The translations under genes were made by a program, and so were the position numbers. Below are positions 43,296-51,200 of a stretch of 64,000 nucleotides of DNA, piece by piece (the first letter of the stretch is position 1; each line of letters begins with the position of its first letter). Under the pieces are notes generated by a model, which was not told where the DNA came from, ran no database searches, and saw only the letters and a list, made by a program, of their open reading frames with translations. This DNA comes from an uncultured Prevotellaceae bacterium (GTDB lineage: Bacteria; Bacteroidota; Bacteroidia; Bacteroidales; Bacteroidaceae). The stretch covers positions 1-64,000 of the forward strand of contig CADCIB010000005.1 in the NCBI GenBank assembly GCA_902801375.1. The letters are read 5' to 3'.

Positions 43296-44657
43296 CTACA
43301 GAGAGTGTACGAACTCATCCCATTCTGCGGGTGTTCCCGCTCGGCCGAAGGCTTTCTTGTAGAGGCGGGAACGGGTGTTCGTGACCGACTGCTTCGAGTG
43401 GGCTGTCAGTTGGGCGATACCAACAGGTGGCACTTCGGCTTTCAGCAACAGACAGACGCGCCGTTCCTGGGGCGAGAGACGGCAGAAATCTTGCAACTGG
43501 AACAGGAAACCTGGGTGACTTTGCTCGATGGCCGACTCCAGTTCGTGGAAGTCGTCATCCGTGAAAGCCTCTTGCCGCACGTCGTTGAGCAGGCGGTTCA
43601 TCTTTTGGATGATGGGGGGAGAAGGGGGGATGGGAGGTACGGCGGTACCCTCGACCCCTCGTTTTGCCTTCTCCAACAGTTGCTCCAAGCGTTGCAGGCG
43701 GAGGCAGTAGATGTCGCGCTTGCGCCTGCCGTAGAGGATGAAGGAGGCGAGCAAGACGAGCAACAGGGCGACTATGGCGACAGCCACGATGAGGCGGGTC
43801 TGGTAATGGGCGGCCTGCTGTTGTGCCTGCGAATAGTCGTAGATGGCCGACATGCGGCGCAGCGCCTCAGCATCGCTGGTAGCATGAGCCGAGTCGGTGA
43901 GCACTTCGTACTGCTTCAGGTGCTGAAGGGCTTCGTCGGTCTTTCCGTCGGCCAACGCATATTCCGCCAACACGCGATGGGCCGAACGACGTGCATAAAG
44001 CGCACCCTTGCTGAGCAGCTCATGATAGAACAAGGAGGCGGAGTCGCGCTGCCCCGAACGGTGATAGAGGTCGGCCATCATAAAGAGCAGTCCGCTCTGG
44101 TTGTCGTCGTTGATATACTTCATGGCAGGCATCAACAGGCGGCGGGCTTCTGTGAGGTGGTTGCGATAGAGGTGATAGGCCGCCAACTGGCTCTCCACAT
44201 CGCGCTGCATCGGCAGGTCGTGTGTGGCAATAGCCAACAGTCGTGCCTGCTCGAAGCAAATCATACAGCTGTCCTCGCTACCTTTCTTTATTCGAGGAGT
44301 GGGGAGTTCCTCGCTACTCAAACAGGCGCGATAGACATTGCCCATGTCGCGCAGGTCATAGATCAGTCCTACGGTGTCGCGCGCCAGAGAGTCGATCTTG
44401 TAGGCTCGCTGATAGCACGCCAAGGAGCGGTCGAGCAGTCGTTGCGAGAAGTAGAGTGTGCCTTTCTGGCTCTCCACCAACGCGCGCAGACTGTCGGTGC
44501 GTGCCTGTCGACCGGCCTCTTCCAGTTTCTTCAATGCCGAGGGGGCATCGCCTTTCTCCATCAGCGCCAAGGCTTCGTGGTAGGTGTTCAGTCCAGCTTG
44601 ACGGTTGTTGCAAGCGCAGAGCAACACAAGGGCTAAAAACATCAGACTATGCTTCAT
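43296..44657 (-). CDS. TPR lipoprotein sensor with LuxR-like DNA-binding domain
   Basis: The 453-aa protein starts with a lipobox-like signal (SLMFLALVLLCAC, Cys 14-16), a TPR region (about 20-270: ALKKLEEAGRQAR, SLACYQRAYKIDSL, ASLFYHELLSKGALYARR), a membrane segment (about 285-307, LIVAVAIVALLLVLLASFILYG), a coiled coil with a proline linker (VPPIPPSPP) and a C-terminal HTH similar to LuxR/GerE (RLSPQERRVCLLLKAEVPPVG then SKQSVTNTRSRLYKKAFG, about 395-440). This resembles the TPR/HTH one-component sensors of Bacteroidota. The start overlaps the stop of the upstream unknown gene by 4 bases. Its place between two serpin genes suggests that it controls them; the palindrome at 46992 is a candidate site. 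Confidence 0.82.
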   Translation of the reverse strand: MKHSLMFLALVLLCACNNRQAGLNTYHEALALMEKGDAPSALKKLEEAGRQARTDSLRALVESQKGTLYFSQRLLDRSLACYQRAYKIDSLARDTVGLIYDLRDMGNVYRACLSSEELPTPRIKKGSEDSCMICFEQARLLAIATHDLPMQRDVESQLAAYHLYRNHLTEARRLLMPAMKYINDDNQSGLLFMMADLYHRSGQRDSASLFYHELLSKGALYARRSAHRVLAEYALADGKTDEALQHLKQYEVLTDSAHATSDAEALRRMSAIYDYSQAQQQAAHYQTRLIVAVAIVALLLVLLASFILYGRRKRDIYCLRLQRLEQLLEKAKRGVEGTAVPPIPPSPPIIQKMNRLLNDVRQEAFTDDDFHELESAIEQSHPGFLFQLQDFCRLSPQERRVCLLLKAEVPPVGIAQLTAHSKQSVTNTRSRLYKKAFGRAGTPAEWDEFVHSL

Positions 44658-45421
44658 GGCTCATCATCCGTTGGCTTTAACATTTTTTCTGCAGGCTGTT
44701 GCACCCAAGCCTCTACAATCTCCATCACTTCGCTCATCGGCCGGCCTGCAAGCAAGGCTGTGCAGTCGGCAGAGAGCATGCAGCCTGACTGTTCCCATGT
44801 CAGTCCGACGGGAGTGACGCCTCCGCCCATTTCCCATATCTCGAACTTCCTCGGCCCTGTCTGCGTGTTCTTCACGTAGATATAGGGATCGCCTGAGTAG
44901 ATGTCTTCCGGATTTTGAATGACAGTGAACCAAAACTGGTGTGCCGTCTCTTCATCAGGGAACCACAGCTCACAGCGAGCCGACAGGCAGACGCTATCCT
45001 CACTGGTCATGCGGTAGTCTACCAGGCCATCGGCCACTTCCTCCCATTGGAACATATCCTGATAGTGGCAGGAGTCATTCTCCATCTTCCCCCACCAACC
45101 CAGTTCAACCGCAGGGAAATCGGACTGGCGGAACACCAAGCTGTCCATCTGCTCGTAGGCATACTGCCAATAGCGCTCCACAAGGAAGCTGTCAGGACGG
45201 AAAGTCACCTCGCCGATGTGCGATACATCGAAGGCATGCCAGCTGTTGCCTATGCAGACACACATCCGCCACTCGTTGTCATCCATCGAAGGGGCGGCGG
45301 TGCGGCGGTGCGAAGGTGCGAGATTACTATCATCGCTCCTTGGGGCGGGTGACGACAAAGCTGATGCAGACGAAGCGCCCCAGAAGAAGAGCAGCAGCCA
45401 AAGAAAAGGATGGGTTTTCAT
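44654..45421 (-). CDS. Hypothetical secreted protein in the serpin operon
   Basis: The 255-aa protein has a signal peptide (MKTHPFLWLLLFFWGASSASA), then a low-complexity linker (SSPAPRSDDSNLAPSHRRTA) that coincides with one of the dispersed repeats, then a domain that I do not recognise: MCVCIGNSWHAFDVSHIGEV, DSLVFRQSDFPAVELGWWG, and WFPDEETAHQFWFTVIQNPE. It has several Cys and Trp residues, which suits an exported beta protein with disulfides. It starts 5 bases after the single serpin stop and overlaps the TPR regulator by 4 bases, so it is firmly in this operon. Function unknown. Confidence 0.65.
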   Translation of the reverse strand: MKTHPFLWLLLFFWGASSASALSSPAPRSDDSNLAPSHRRTAAPSMDDNEWRMCVCIGNSWHAFDVSHIGEVTFRPDSFLVERYWQYAYEQMDSLVFRQSDFPAVELGWWGKMENDSCHYQDMFQWEEVADGLVDYRMTSEDSVCLSARCELWFPDEETAHQFWFTVIQNPEDIYSGDPYIYVKNTQTGPRKFEIWEMGGGVTPVGLTWEQSGCMLSADCTALLAGRPMSEVMEIVEAWVQQPAEKMLKPTDDEP

Positions 45422-45426
45422 AAATC

Positions 45427-46884
45427 TTATCTGACTATAACCTTGCGGCCGTTGGTGATGTAGATGCCCTTTTTCAGGGGTAAGGGGCAAGAGGTGAGCG
45501 GTGAGAGATCAGCATTCTCGCTCCTCGCTCCAAACTCTCCGCTCCTCGAAGATACCAGTCGGCCTTGCAGATCGTACACCTGATTCTTTAATGATTGAAT
45601 CTTTAATGCTTGAATGTCTTCAACGCCCATGACATCCTCGCCAGGCGAAGGCTTCGAGCCTTCACCGGGGCCGACATACTGGCCGATGAAGAAGATGGCA
45701 CCTGTGCTACGCTCCGAAATGACATAGACAAAGGGGCGGTCGGCATGCAGCTCGTAGGTCTTTGGTTCTTCAGGGTCTTCGATACTCTCACAGGCCACCT
45801 CAACCACCGTGACGGCGGCGGCCTCAGTGCCTTCCTCGTCGAGCTTGATCTTGGCCACCTGCTTCATCATTCCGATATAGGTGTTGCCGTCGACATTGGT
45901 GTAGAAACCCGGGAACTCCGCGAGGTACTTGTCGAAAGCCTTCTCCATACCCAAGCTCTTCATGATGTCCACCAGCGGCAGGTCGGTCTCTGTCTCGATG
46001 CGCGGCATCTTCACGTCCACATCAGCCGTACTCAACCACAGGCTGCTCTCCCAACTTTCTCCGTTGATATTGGCAAGGACATCGTCGATGGTCTTGCCTT
46101 CGCGGGGCAGCAAAATGTTCATCTGATAGGCCTGATTGCCGTAGGGCAGCGCCACCATCTGGTAGACATCGTTCTCGGTATAGGGCAGCAAGTTGTGCAA
46201 GTGCATCATCGGCACATCCAGTCCGCCGTCGAAAGGCTCGTCAATGGTCTCCTCTTTATCGAACTTCAGCGTCCACGCGCCTTTGAAGTAGATGGCGTTG
46301 AGCAGATAGCTCACGGCATCGGGGTTGAAAGAATTCACGTTGAGAATCTCGGGAATCAGGCCGTTGGTCTGGTCGGAAGCCCACTGATTGATGATGTCCA
46401 TTGCCGGATCGTTGTGGAAGTCGAGCGTGCTCACCTCAGCAAAGTAGTAGTCGCGTGCCGCCTGTTCGAAGTCGGCGCAGATGCCATACGGCTGGTTCAA
46501 GAAAATAGCGTTGCCGATGTTCACCTTCGTCAGTTCGTCCAGCGCGATGCTCTCTGTCAGCATCTTCCGGCAGAAGGCGTTCACCTCGTCGGTGGTGAAG
46601 TTACCGAAGCCCAGCACCTGGCAGATTTCGTCGCGTGTCAGTCCTGCGGCCCCGTTGTTGAGCATACTTAATAAATAGGTAATACTCAGCGGCGACATCA
46701 CCTGGTTCTCGTTCTTCCTCGCCTGACGGAAGAGGTCGAAGCCGAAGCCGTTGTTCTGTCGGGCCATTTGCCGTTCATTACTGGTCAGGTCGATCTCTTT
46801 AGGCTCTTCGGGCATGTCTTGTGCCCAAAGTCCTGTGGCCGTCAGCAATGCGGCCAATACCGTGAATAGTCTTTTTCTCTTCAT
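45427..46884 (-). CDS. Secreted serpin with sorting tail
   Basis: The 485-aa protein has a signal peptide (MKRKRLFTVLAALLTATGLWAQ) and one serpin domain (about 35-405): NNGFGFDLFRQA, VMSPLSITYLLSMLNNGAAG, VSYLLNAIYFKGAWTLKF and the hinge EEGTEAAAVTVVEVA (about 360), then a reactive loop with CESIEDPEEPKTYELH and the end FVYVISERSTGAIFFIGQYVG. The sorting tail YDLQGRLVSS...KKGIYIT...RKVIVR contains a 25-residue insert made of GAGGTGAG/CTCCTCG low-complexity DNA. It is about 40% like the heads of the double serpin by eye, so they come from one duplication series. First gene of the operon. Confidence 0.92.
   Translation of the reverse strand: MKRKRLFTVLAALLTATGLWAQDMPEEPKEIDLTSNERQMARQNNGFGFDLFRQARKNENQVMSPLSITYLLSMLNNGAAGLTRDEICQVLGFGNFTTDEVNAFCRKMLTESIALDELTKVNIGNAIFLNQPYGICADFEQAARDYYFAEVSTLDFHNDPAMDIINQWASDQTNGLIPEILNVNSFNPDAVSYLLNAIYFKGAWTLKFDKEETIDEPFDGGLDVPMMHLHNLLPYTENDVYQMVALPYGNQAYQMNILLPREGKTIDDVLANINGESWESSLWLSTADVDVKMPRIETETDLPLVDIMKSLGMEKAFDKYLAEFPGFYTNVDGNTYIGMMKQVAKIKLDEEGTEAAAVTVVEVACESIEDPEEPKTYELHADRPFVYVISERSTGAIFFIGQYVGPGEGSKPSPGEDVMGVEDIQALKIQSLKNQVYDLQGRLVSSRSGEFGARSENADLSPLTSCPLPLKKGIYITNGRKVIVR
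45483..45550. repeat. Low-complexity GAGGTGAG/CTCCTCG stretch within the serpin tail
   Basis: GAGGTGAGCGGTGAG is followed by CTCGCTCCTCGCTCC and CTCCGCTCCTCG. The two word types are near complements and could pair. They encode the insert in the serpin sorting tail. Confidence 0.6.
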
Positions 46885-46936
46885 ATTGCTCATGATTTGA
46901 AGTTGTTCAACAATTCGTTTGATGGATTTCCGACTG

Positions 46937-46967
46937 CAAAATTACTACTTTTCTTGTTGCCCTCCAA
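46937..46967 (-). promoter_or_regulatory. Promoter of the serpin operon
   Basis: Minus-strand TTG (46967-46965), 20 bases, TAATTTTG (46944-46937), 52 bases before the serpin start. Confidence 0.65.
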
Positions 46968-46991
46968 ACTTTCGAGTACCCAAAAGCGATT

Positions 46992-47018
46992 CCATGTGTA
47001 CACAAAGAGTACACATGG
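46992..47018. promoter_or_regulatory. 10-bp palindromic site between the serpin and fimbrillin operons
   Basis: CCATGTGTAC and GTACACATGG are perfect inverted repeats with a 7-base spacer. The site lies upstream of both divergent promoters, about 25 bases from the -33 of the serpin operon and 96 from that of the fimbrillin operon. A dimeric regulator site fits better than a terminator, as no T-run follows. Confidence 0.5.
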
Positions 47019-47113
47019 TGAATTTCACTGAAAACAGGGCACTTAGGAGCGGGATATGGAGTGGCAACAACAACGTGGGAAAGATAACAATAAAAGTTAA
47101 ATATTTGAGGGTT

Positions 47114-47146
47114 TTGTACTTAAAAAATGAATTTTTTGTAAATTTG
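47114..47146 (+). promoter_or_regulatory. Promoter of the micro-protein/fimbrillin/LamG operon
   Basis: TTG (47114-47116), 22 bases, TAAATTTG (47139-47146), 29 bases before the ATG at 47176. Spacing is slightly long. Confidence 0.5.
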
Positions 47147-47175
47147 CACGAATTATCTCACTTCAAATCAAAAAA

Positions 47176-47337
47176 ATGAAATTACTCTATAAGAAGCCTA
47201 CCATGAAGGTCGCGCCTATAGAAGACGACAGACCTTTGCTTGCTGCGAGTGAAAGCGGCGGTTTCGAAGCCACGATATCTGGCTATCAGTCTGATGACGA
47301 CGAAGAATCTGGTTTTTTCCAAAAAGAAGAAGAATAA
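47176..47337 (+). CDS. Small acidic micro-protein heading the fimbrillin operon
   Basis: The 53-aa protein begins MKLLYKKPTMKVAPIEDD, then RPLLAASESGG, and ends with an acidic stretch (SDDDEESGFF, then QKEEE). It shares the layout of the 70-aa protein at 12243: Met-Lys start, aromatic-x-x-Pro-x-Met/Ile-x-Val, a Leu-rich part, SGG, acidic tail. It is too short for standard ORF calls, but position supports it: promoter just before, and the fimbrillin-type lipoprotein begins 5 bases after its stop. Neither a signal peptide nor a known domain is visible. It may be a regulatory or RiPP-like leader peptide; no enzyme for that is near. Confidence 0.6.
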   Translation: MKLLYKKPTMKVAPIEDDRPLLAASESGGFEATISGYQSDDDEESGFFQKEEE

Positions 47338-47342
47338 AGATT

Positions 47343-48233
47343 ATGAAATATACAAGCATTCTAACATTATTACTATTAGGCATAGCATTGGTTTCCTGCT
47401 CTTCTGACGATGAGCAGCAGCAGAACACTGACGGCAGGAAACTGCGCCAGCTCACGATTGCCGAAGTGCCTGTCACAAGGGCCACACTCAGCGACAGCGG
47501 ATCAACGCTCGGCGCCTCATGGGAAGCAGGCGACCTGGCAACATATTTCAATGTGTCCACCTTCAGACTTGATGTCATGCATAGTGGTGTACTGACAGCC
47601 TCTGCCTCGGCCAGCACTTCTGCTTTTACAGGCACCGTCTATTGCACGACTCACGACATGGTGGCACTTTTCTATCCGCATCAGGACGTACCCAGCCAAG
47701 GCACAAACCGAGGCAAGTTCACCGTCAATCTCGCTGGGCAGGATGGAACACTTGCAACCATCGCTAAGAACTTCCATTACGTCTATGGTGTGGCAGAGGT
47801 GACTTCCGTGACCGAGAATACGGCCAATGCCACCATCAGCAATATGAAGTCGCTGCTGGCAGTGGCCAAGTTCACGTTTACCGACGGCACAAATCCTATT
47901 CCCGTGAAGACTTTGACTATCAACTATGGTGATGAGAATGTCAACTATGGTGATGAGAATGTCGGATATCCCCCGACCGCCACAGTCACACCTTCAGCAG
48001 ATGTTTCCAATGTTTCGCCTGTACCTGTGGGCTCAGAAGAGTGGAATCCGCTTACCGTTACTCTCGGCTCGGAAACCACTGATGGGGTTTATGTTGCACT
48101 TTTACCGATTTCTAAATTTGATTTCCATTTCACCGTAACCAATAGCTCCGGCACCTACACCGGTACGGCCAAGGCTACTCTCAAAGAAGGAAAATACTAT
48201 CCCGTAGAACTGAAACTTACAAGCAACAATTAA
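47343..48233 (+). CDS. Fimbrillin-family lipoprotein
   Basis: The 296-aa protein has a lipoprotein signal (ILTLLLLGIALVSC, Cys 19) followed by SSDDEQQQN and LTIAEVPVTRATLSDSGST, where PVTRAT is typical of the N-terminus of fimbrillin-like (FimA/Mfa1, DUF4906/3988-related) proteins; the Arg is the usual site of gingipain-type cleavage in pilins. The strands ASWEAGDLATYFN, MVALFYPHQDV and SLLAVAKFTF are as expected. NYGDENV is repeated twice by an exact 21-bp duplication. The last part (YTGTAKATLKEGKYYPVELKL) is the usual end. It may be a pilus subunit or its anchor. The LamG protein gene follows 14 bases later. Confidence 0.75.
   Translation: MKYTSILTLLLLGIALVSCSSDDEQQQNTDGRKLRQLTIAEVPVTRATLSDSGSTLGASWEAGDLATYFNVSTFRLDVMHSGVLTASASASTSAFTGTVYCTTHDMVALFYPHQDVPSQGTNRGKFTVNLAGQDGTLATIAKNFHYVYGVAEVTSVTENTANATISNMKSLLAVAKFTFTDGTNPIPVKTLTINYGDENVNYGDENVGYPPTATVTPSADVSNVSPVPVGSEEWNPLTVTLGSETTDGVYVALLPISKFDFHFTVTNSSGTYTGTAKATLKEGKYYPVELKLTSNN
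47925..47966 (+). repeat. 21-bp in-frame tandem duplication
   Basis: AACTATGGTGATGAGAATGTC occurs twice in a row (second copy from about 47942) and gives NYGDENV-NYGDENV in the fimbrillin-type protein. It probably arose by slippage and can vary between strains. Confidence 0.75.
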
Positions 48234-48247
48234 AAACCAATAGAAAT

Positions 48248-51200
48248 ATGAAAACAAGACTATTCTATCGACTGACCGCGATGGTTCTCATGCTCATCGG
48301 AGCAACAACCGAAGCGCTGGCCCAAGAATACATCACTGATGTGATGACCATCGGTGCCTCGAAAGGCAACGGTTGGAAAGTGAGGAAAGAATACGAAGAC
48401 AAAGGCTGGATCGTGGTTAATTCCGACCTGAATGCGGGTGCTGGCGGCTGGGACATCTATATCGCCTACAAGACGAGCAGCACGGCCGATCCAGAGACGG
48501 GCTACATCACCGACATCTGCGTTACTGACCATGAAAATGGAGATCTCCTCATATTCGAAGAGCGAACTTATCACAGAGTACCCAATAACAGCGGCTTCAA
48601 CGGCGACCTCAACAGAGGTTGCGGTTCAGGAACGGCATACATCATAGCCTATTACACCCGCGACCGCTATAAACTGGGATCTTATGGCGGCAACAAGCGC
48701 GTGATGACCAGGCTGTCGGTATCAAACCAAGTCGAGGATGGCGACTCGAGGACGGCTGCAATATCCTGGCGTAACAACATTAATACAGGCAAAGGCTACA
48801 ACGGCGTTGCAGATATGAACAGAGATGCCGGCGGCAACGACATCTACATTCACCAGCACTTCACCGAGCAGACGCTCCAGTGGAAGGAAAGGCCTACTTT
48901 CGCATCAGATCTCACTTTCGATGGAAATGCGCAGGAACTCGTGACCAAAGACACGTGGGACAAGAACTATGGCACGCTCTATTACAGAGTCAACAACGGC
49001 AGCTGGTCGGCGGCCCCACCTCGCGCCACCAACGTGGGCAATTATACTGTCGAGGCATATCTTAGTGGAAAGTCGGCCAAAGACATCGTCTTCGCCAACA
49101 ACAGTGAACCCATCACAGGAACCGTCACCATCCACCCGCCCATCGTCAAGGCCAACAACTTGAAAGGCGTGTTCAACCAAGGCGACAAACGGGTTAACCT
49201 CTCGTGGGAAGCACCTACCATACCTGGCAACTACTCCGACTATAAGTGGGTGGTCTATCGTGATGGTAAGAAGTTGGCTGAGTTGGGCCACAACGCTCGT
49301 TCCTTCTCCGACGGCGGCTATACCAACGAAACGAATCCCGTCTACGACGTCTACTACGTGTCGAACTTCTGGGACTCAACGACACAGCGCTACGACACGA
49401 GGGCCAGAGTCACGGTCAGCACGACACGTTCCGTGCCCGTCCGCAACCTCAAGGTAGATCAGCAGGCCGACCGCATCGTGTTCACATGGATCACCGATGC
49501 TTATCCCGAGGGATTCGGCCACAAGTTCCGCATCTACGTGGGCGACAGCGATACCCCCATCTACACGCTCACGCCAACCAATATGCAGGACACCATACAG
49601 TGGGAACACCGCACCACCGACCAACACACCAATCCACAGGACAAGATTGACCCGGAGACGGGCGTGCCATACACCGAGCAGCCCCTCAATGCCTGCGACC
49701 CGCACACCTACCGCATAGATGGTGTCATCGGCAACACTGTGCTCAATTCATACGACATCAACCCGAAGGCCATCGGTGAGGCCACGAAGTTTTATACGCT
49801 CGATGCCTCGAAGGGCGTCTACGAAGGTTCGGTGAAACTCTCCTGGCATGTCGACCAGCAGGGTTCAATCATAGCCAAGACCTACATCGTGGAGCGCCGA
49901 CGTGCCGAGCTGGAAGACGAGGCGTGGGAGACGCTCACCCGCCTTTCGAGCAATGATGACTATCTGTTCTATACCGATGAGACGGCGGCGCCAGGCGTCT
50001 ACTACGACTACCGCGTCACCGTAGAAGACAAATGCGCCGACGGCTCCAAAATCAACAGCGAAGTCAGCAACATCGGTTTTGCCAAGAGCACTGGCACTGT
50101 GACCGGACGTATTGCTTACGGCTCTACGGGCTCCGCCGTGCAGGGTGTAGAGGTGGTGATGAATATGACCAGCAGCGAGGGTGAAAGCCTGGAGCAGTTC
50201 CATTCGATGTACTTCACCGACATCAGTGGAGCCGTCACGTGGGAGTATCCCTCAAAGGGCTACGCCATTGATAAGTTCGCCACTGGCGACTTCTCCCTGC
50301 AGATGTGGCTCTATCCCGAGTCGTTCAGCGAGAGCACGATTGTCGACTTCGGCAGCGGCATCGGCTTGGGCATGACAGCCAACGGCGGACTGTCCTTTGT
50401 TGGAGGAGGTTTGCAATCCCCGACTTTCGACGGTATCCAGCTCCAGCAGAATGCCTATAACCACATCGTACTGACCCGCAGCGGTGCAACGCTGAGTAGC
50501 TACGTGCTGACGCTCGATGCCAACAGCAATGAGCCCAATGTGCAGAAAGCTACCCTGACGATGACGGGCAACTCGCTACCCATAGACAGCGTGAAAGCAT
50601 TCAGCCTGGGCCACTTCAAAGGAGCGGCTGATGAGTTCCGCTTGTGGACGAAATGTCTCAGCGAAGCCGACATCCTGGAAAACTACGACCACCTGCTCGT
50701 CGGCGACGAACAGCAGCTGGAGACCTACTGGACCTTCGACGAGGGACTGCGCACACAGTTCTTCGACTACTCGCGCGATGGCACCAACTATCGCAAGCAC
50801 CACGGCCAGATAGGCAGCAACGCACAGACTTCTATCCTCACACCCAGTGCGCTGAGGCTGAAAGCCAAGACTGATGCCGATGGTAGCTACATCATTCAAG
50901 GCATACCGTTCACAGGCGAGGGCACTACCTACTCCGTCGTTCCGCTCTATGGCGTACATGAGTTCAACCCCGCCAAGACGCTGGTCTTCGTGGGAAGAAA
51001 CGCACTTGTACACACCGCCGATTTCGAGGACGTGTCGTCGTTCCCCATGAGCGGCTATGTCTACTATGCCGGCACGAACGTACCCGCCGAGGGGATTCCG
51101 CTCTACATCGACGGAATGCCCGTGTCGAAGGACGGACAAAACGTGATGACCGGAAGCAAAGGCCAATACAACATATCGGTTCCCATCGGCAACCACTATG

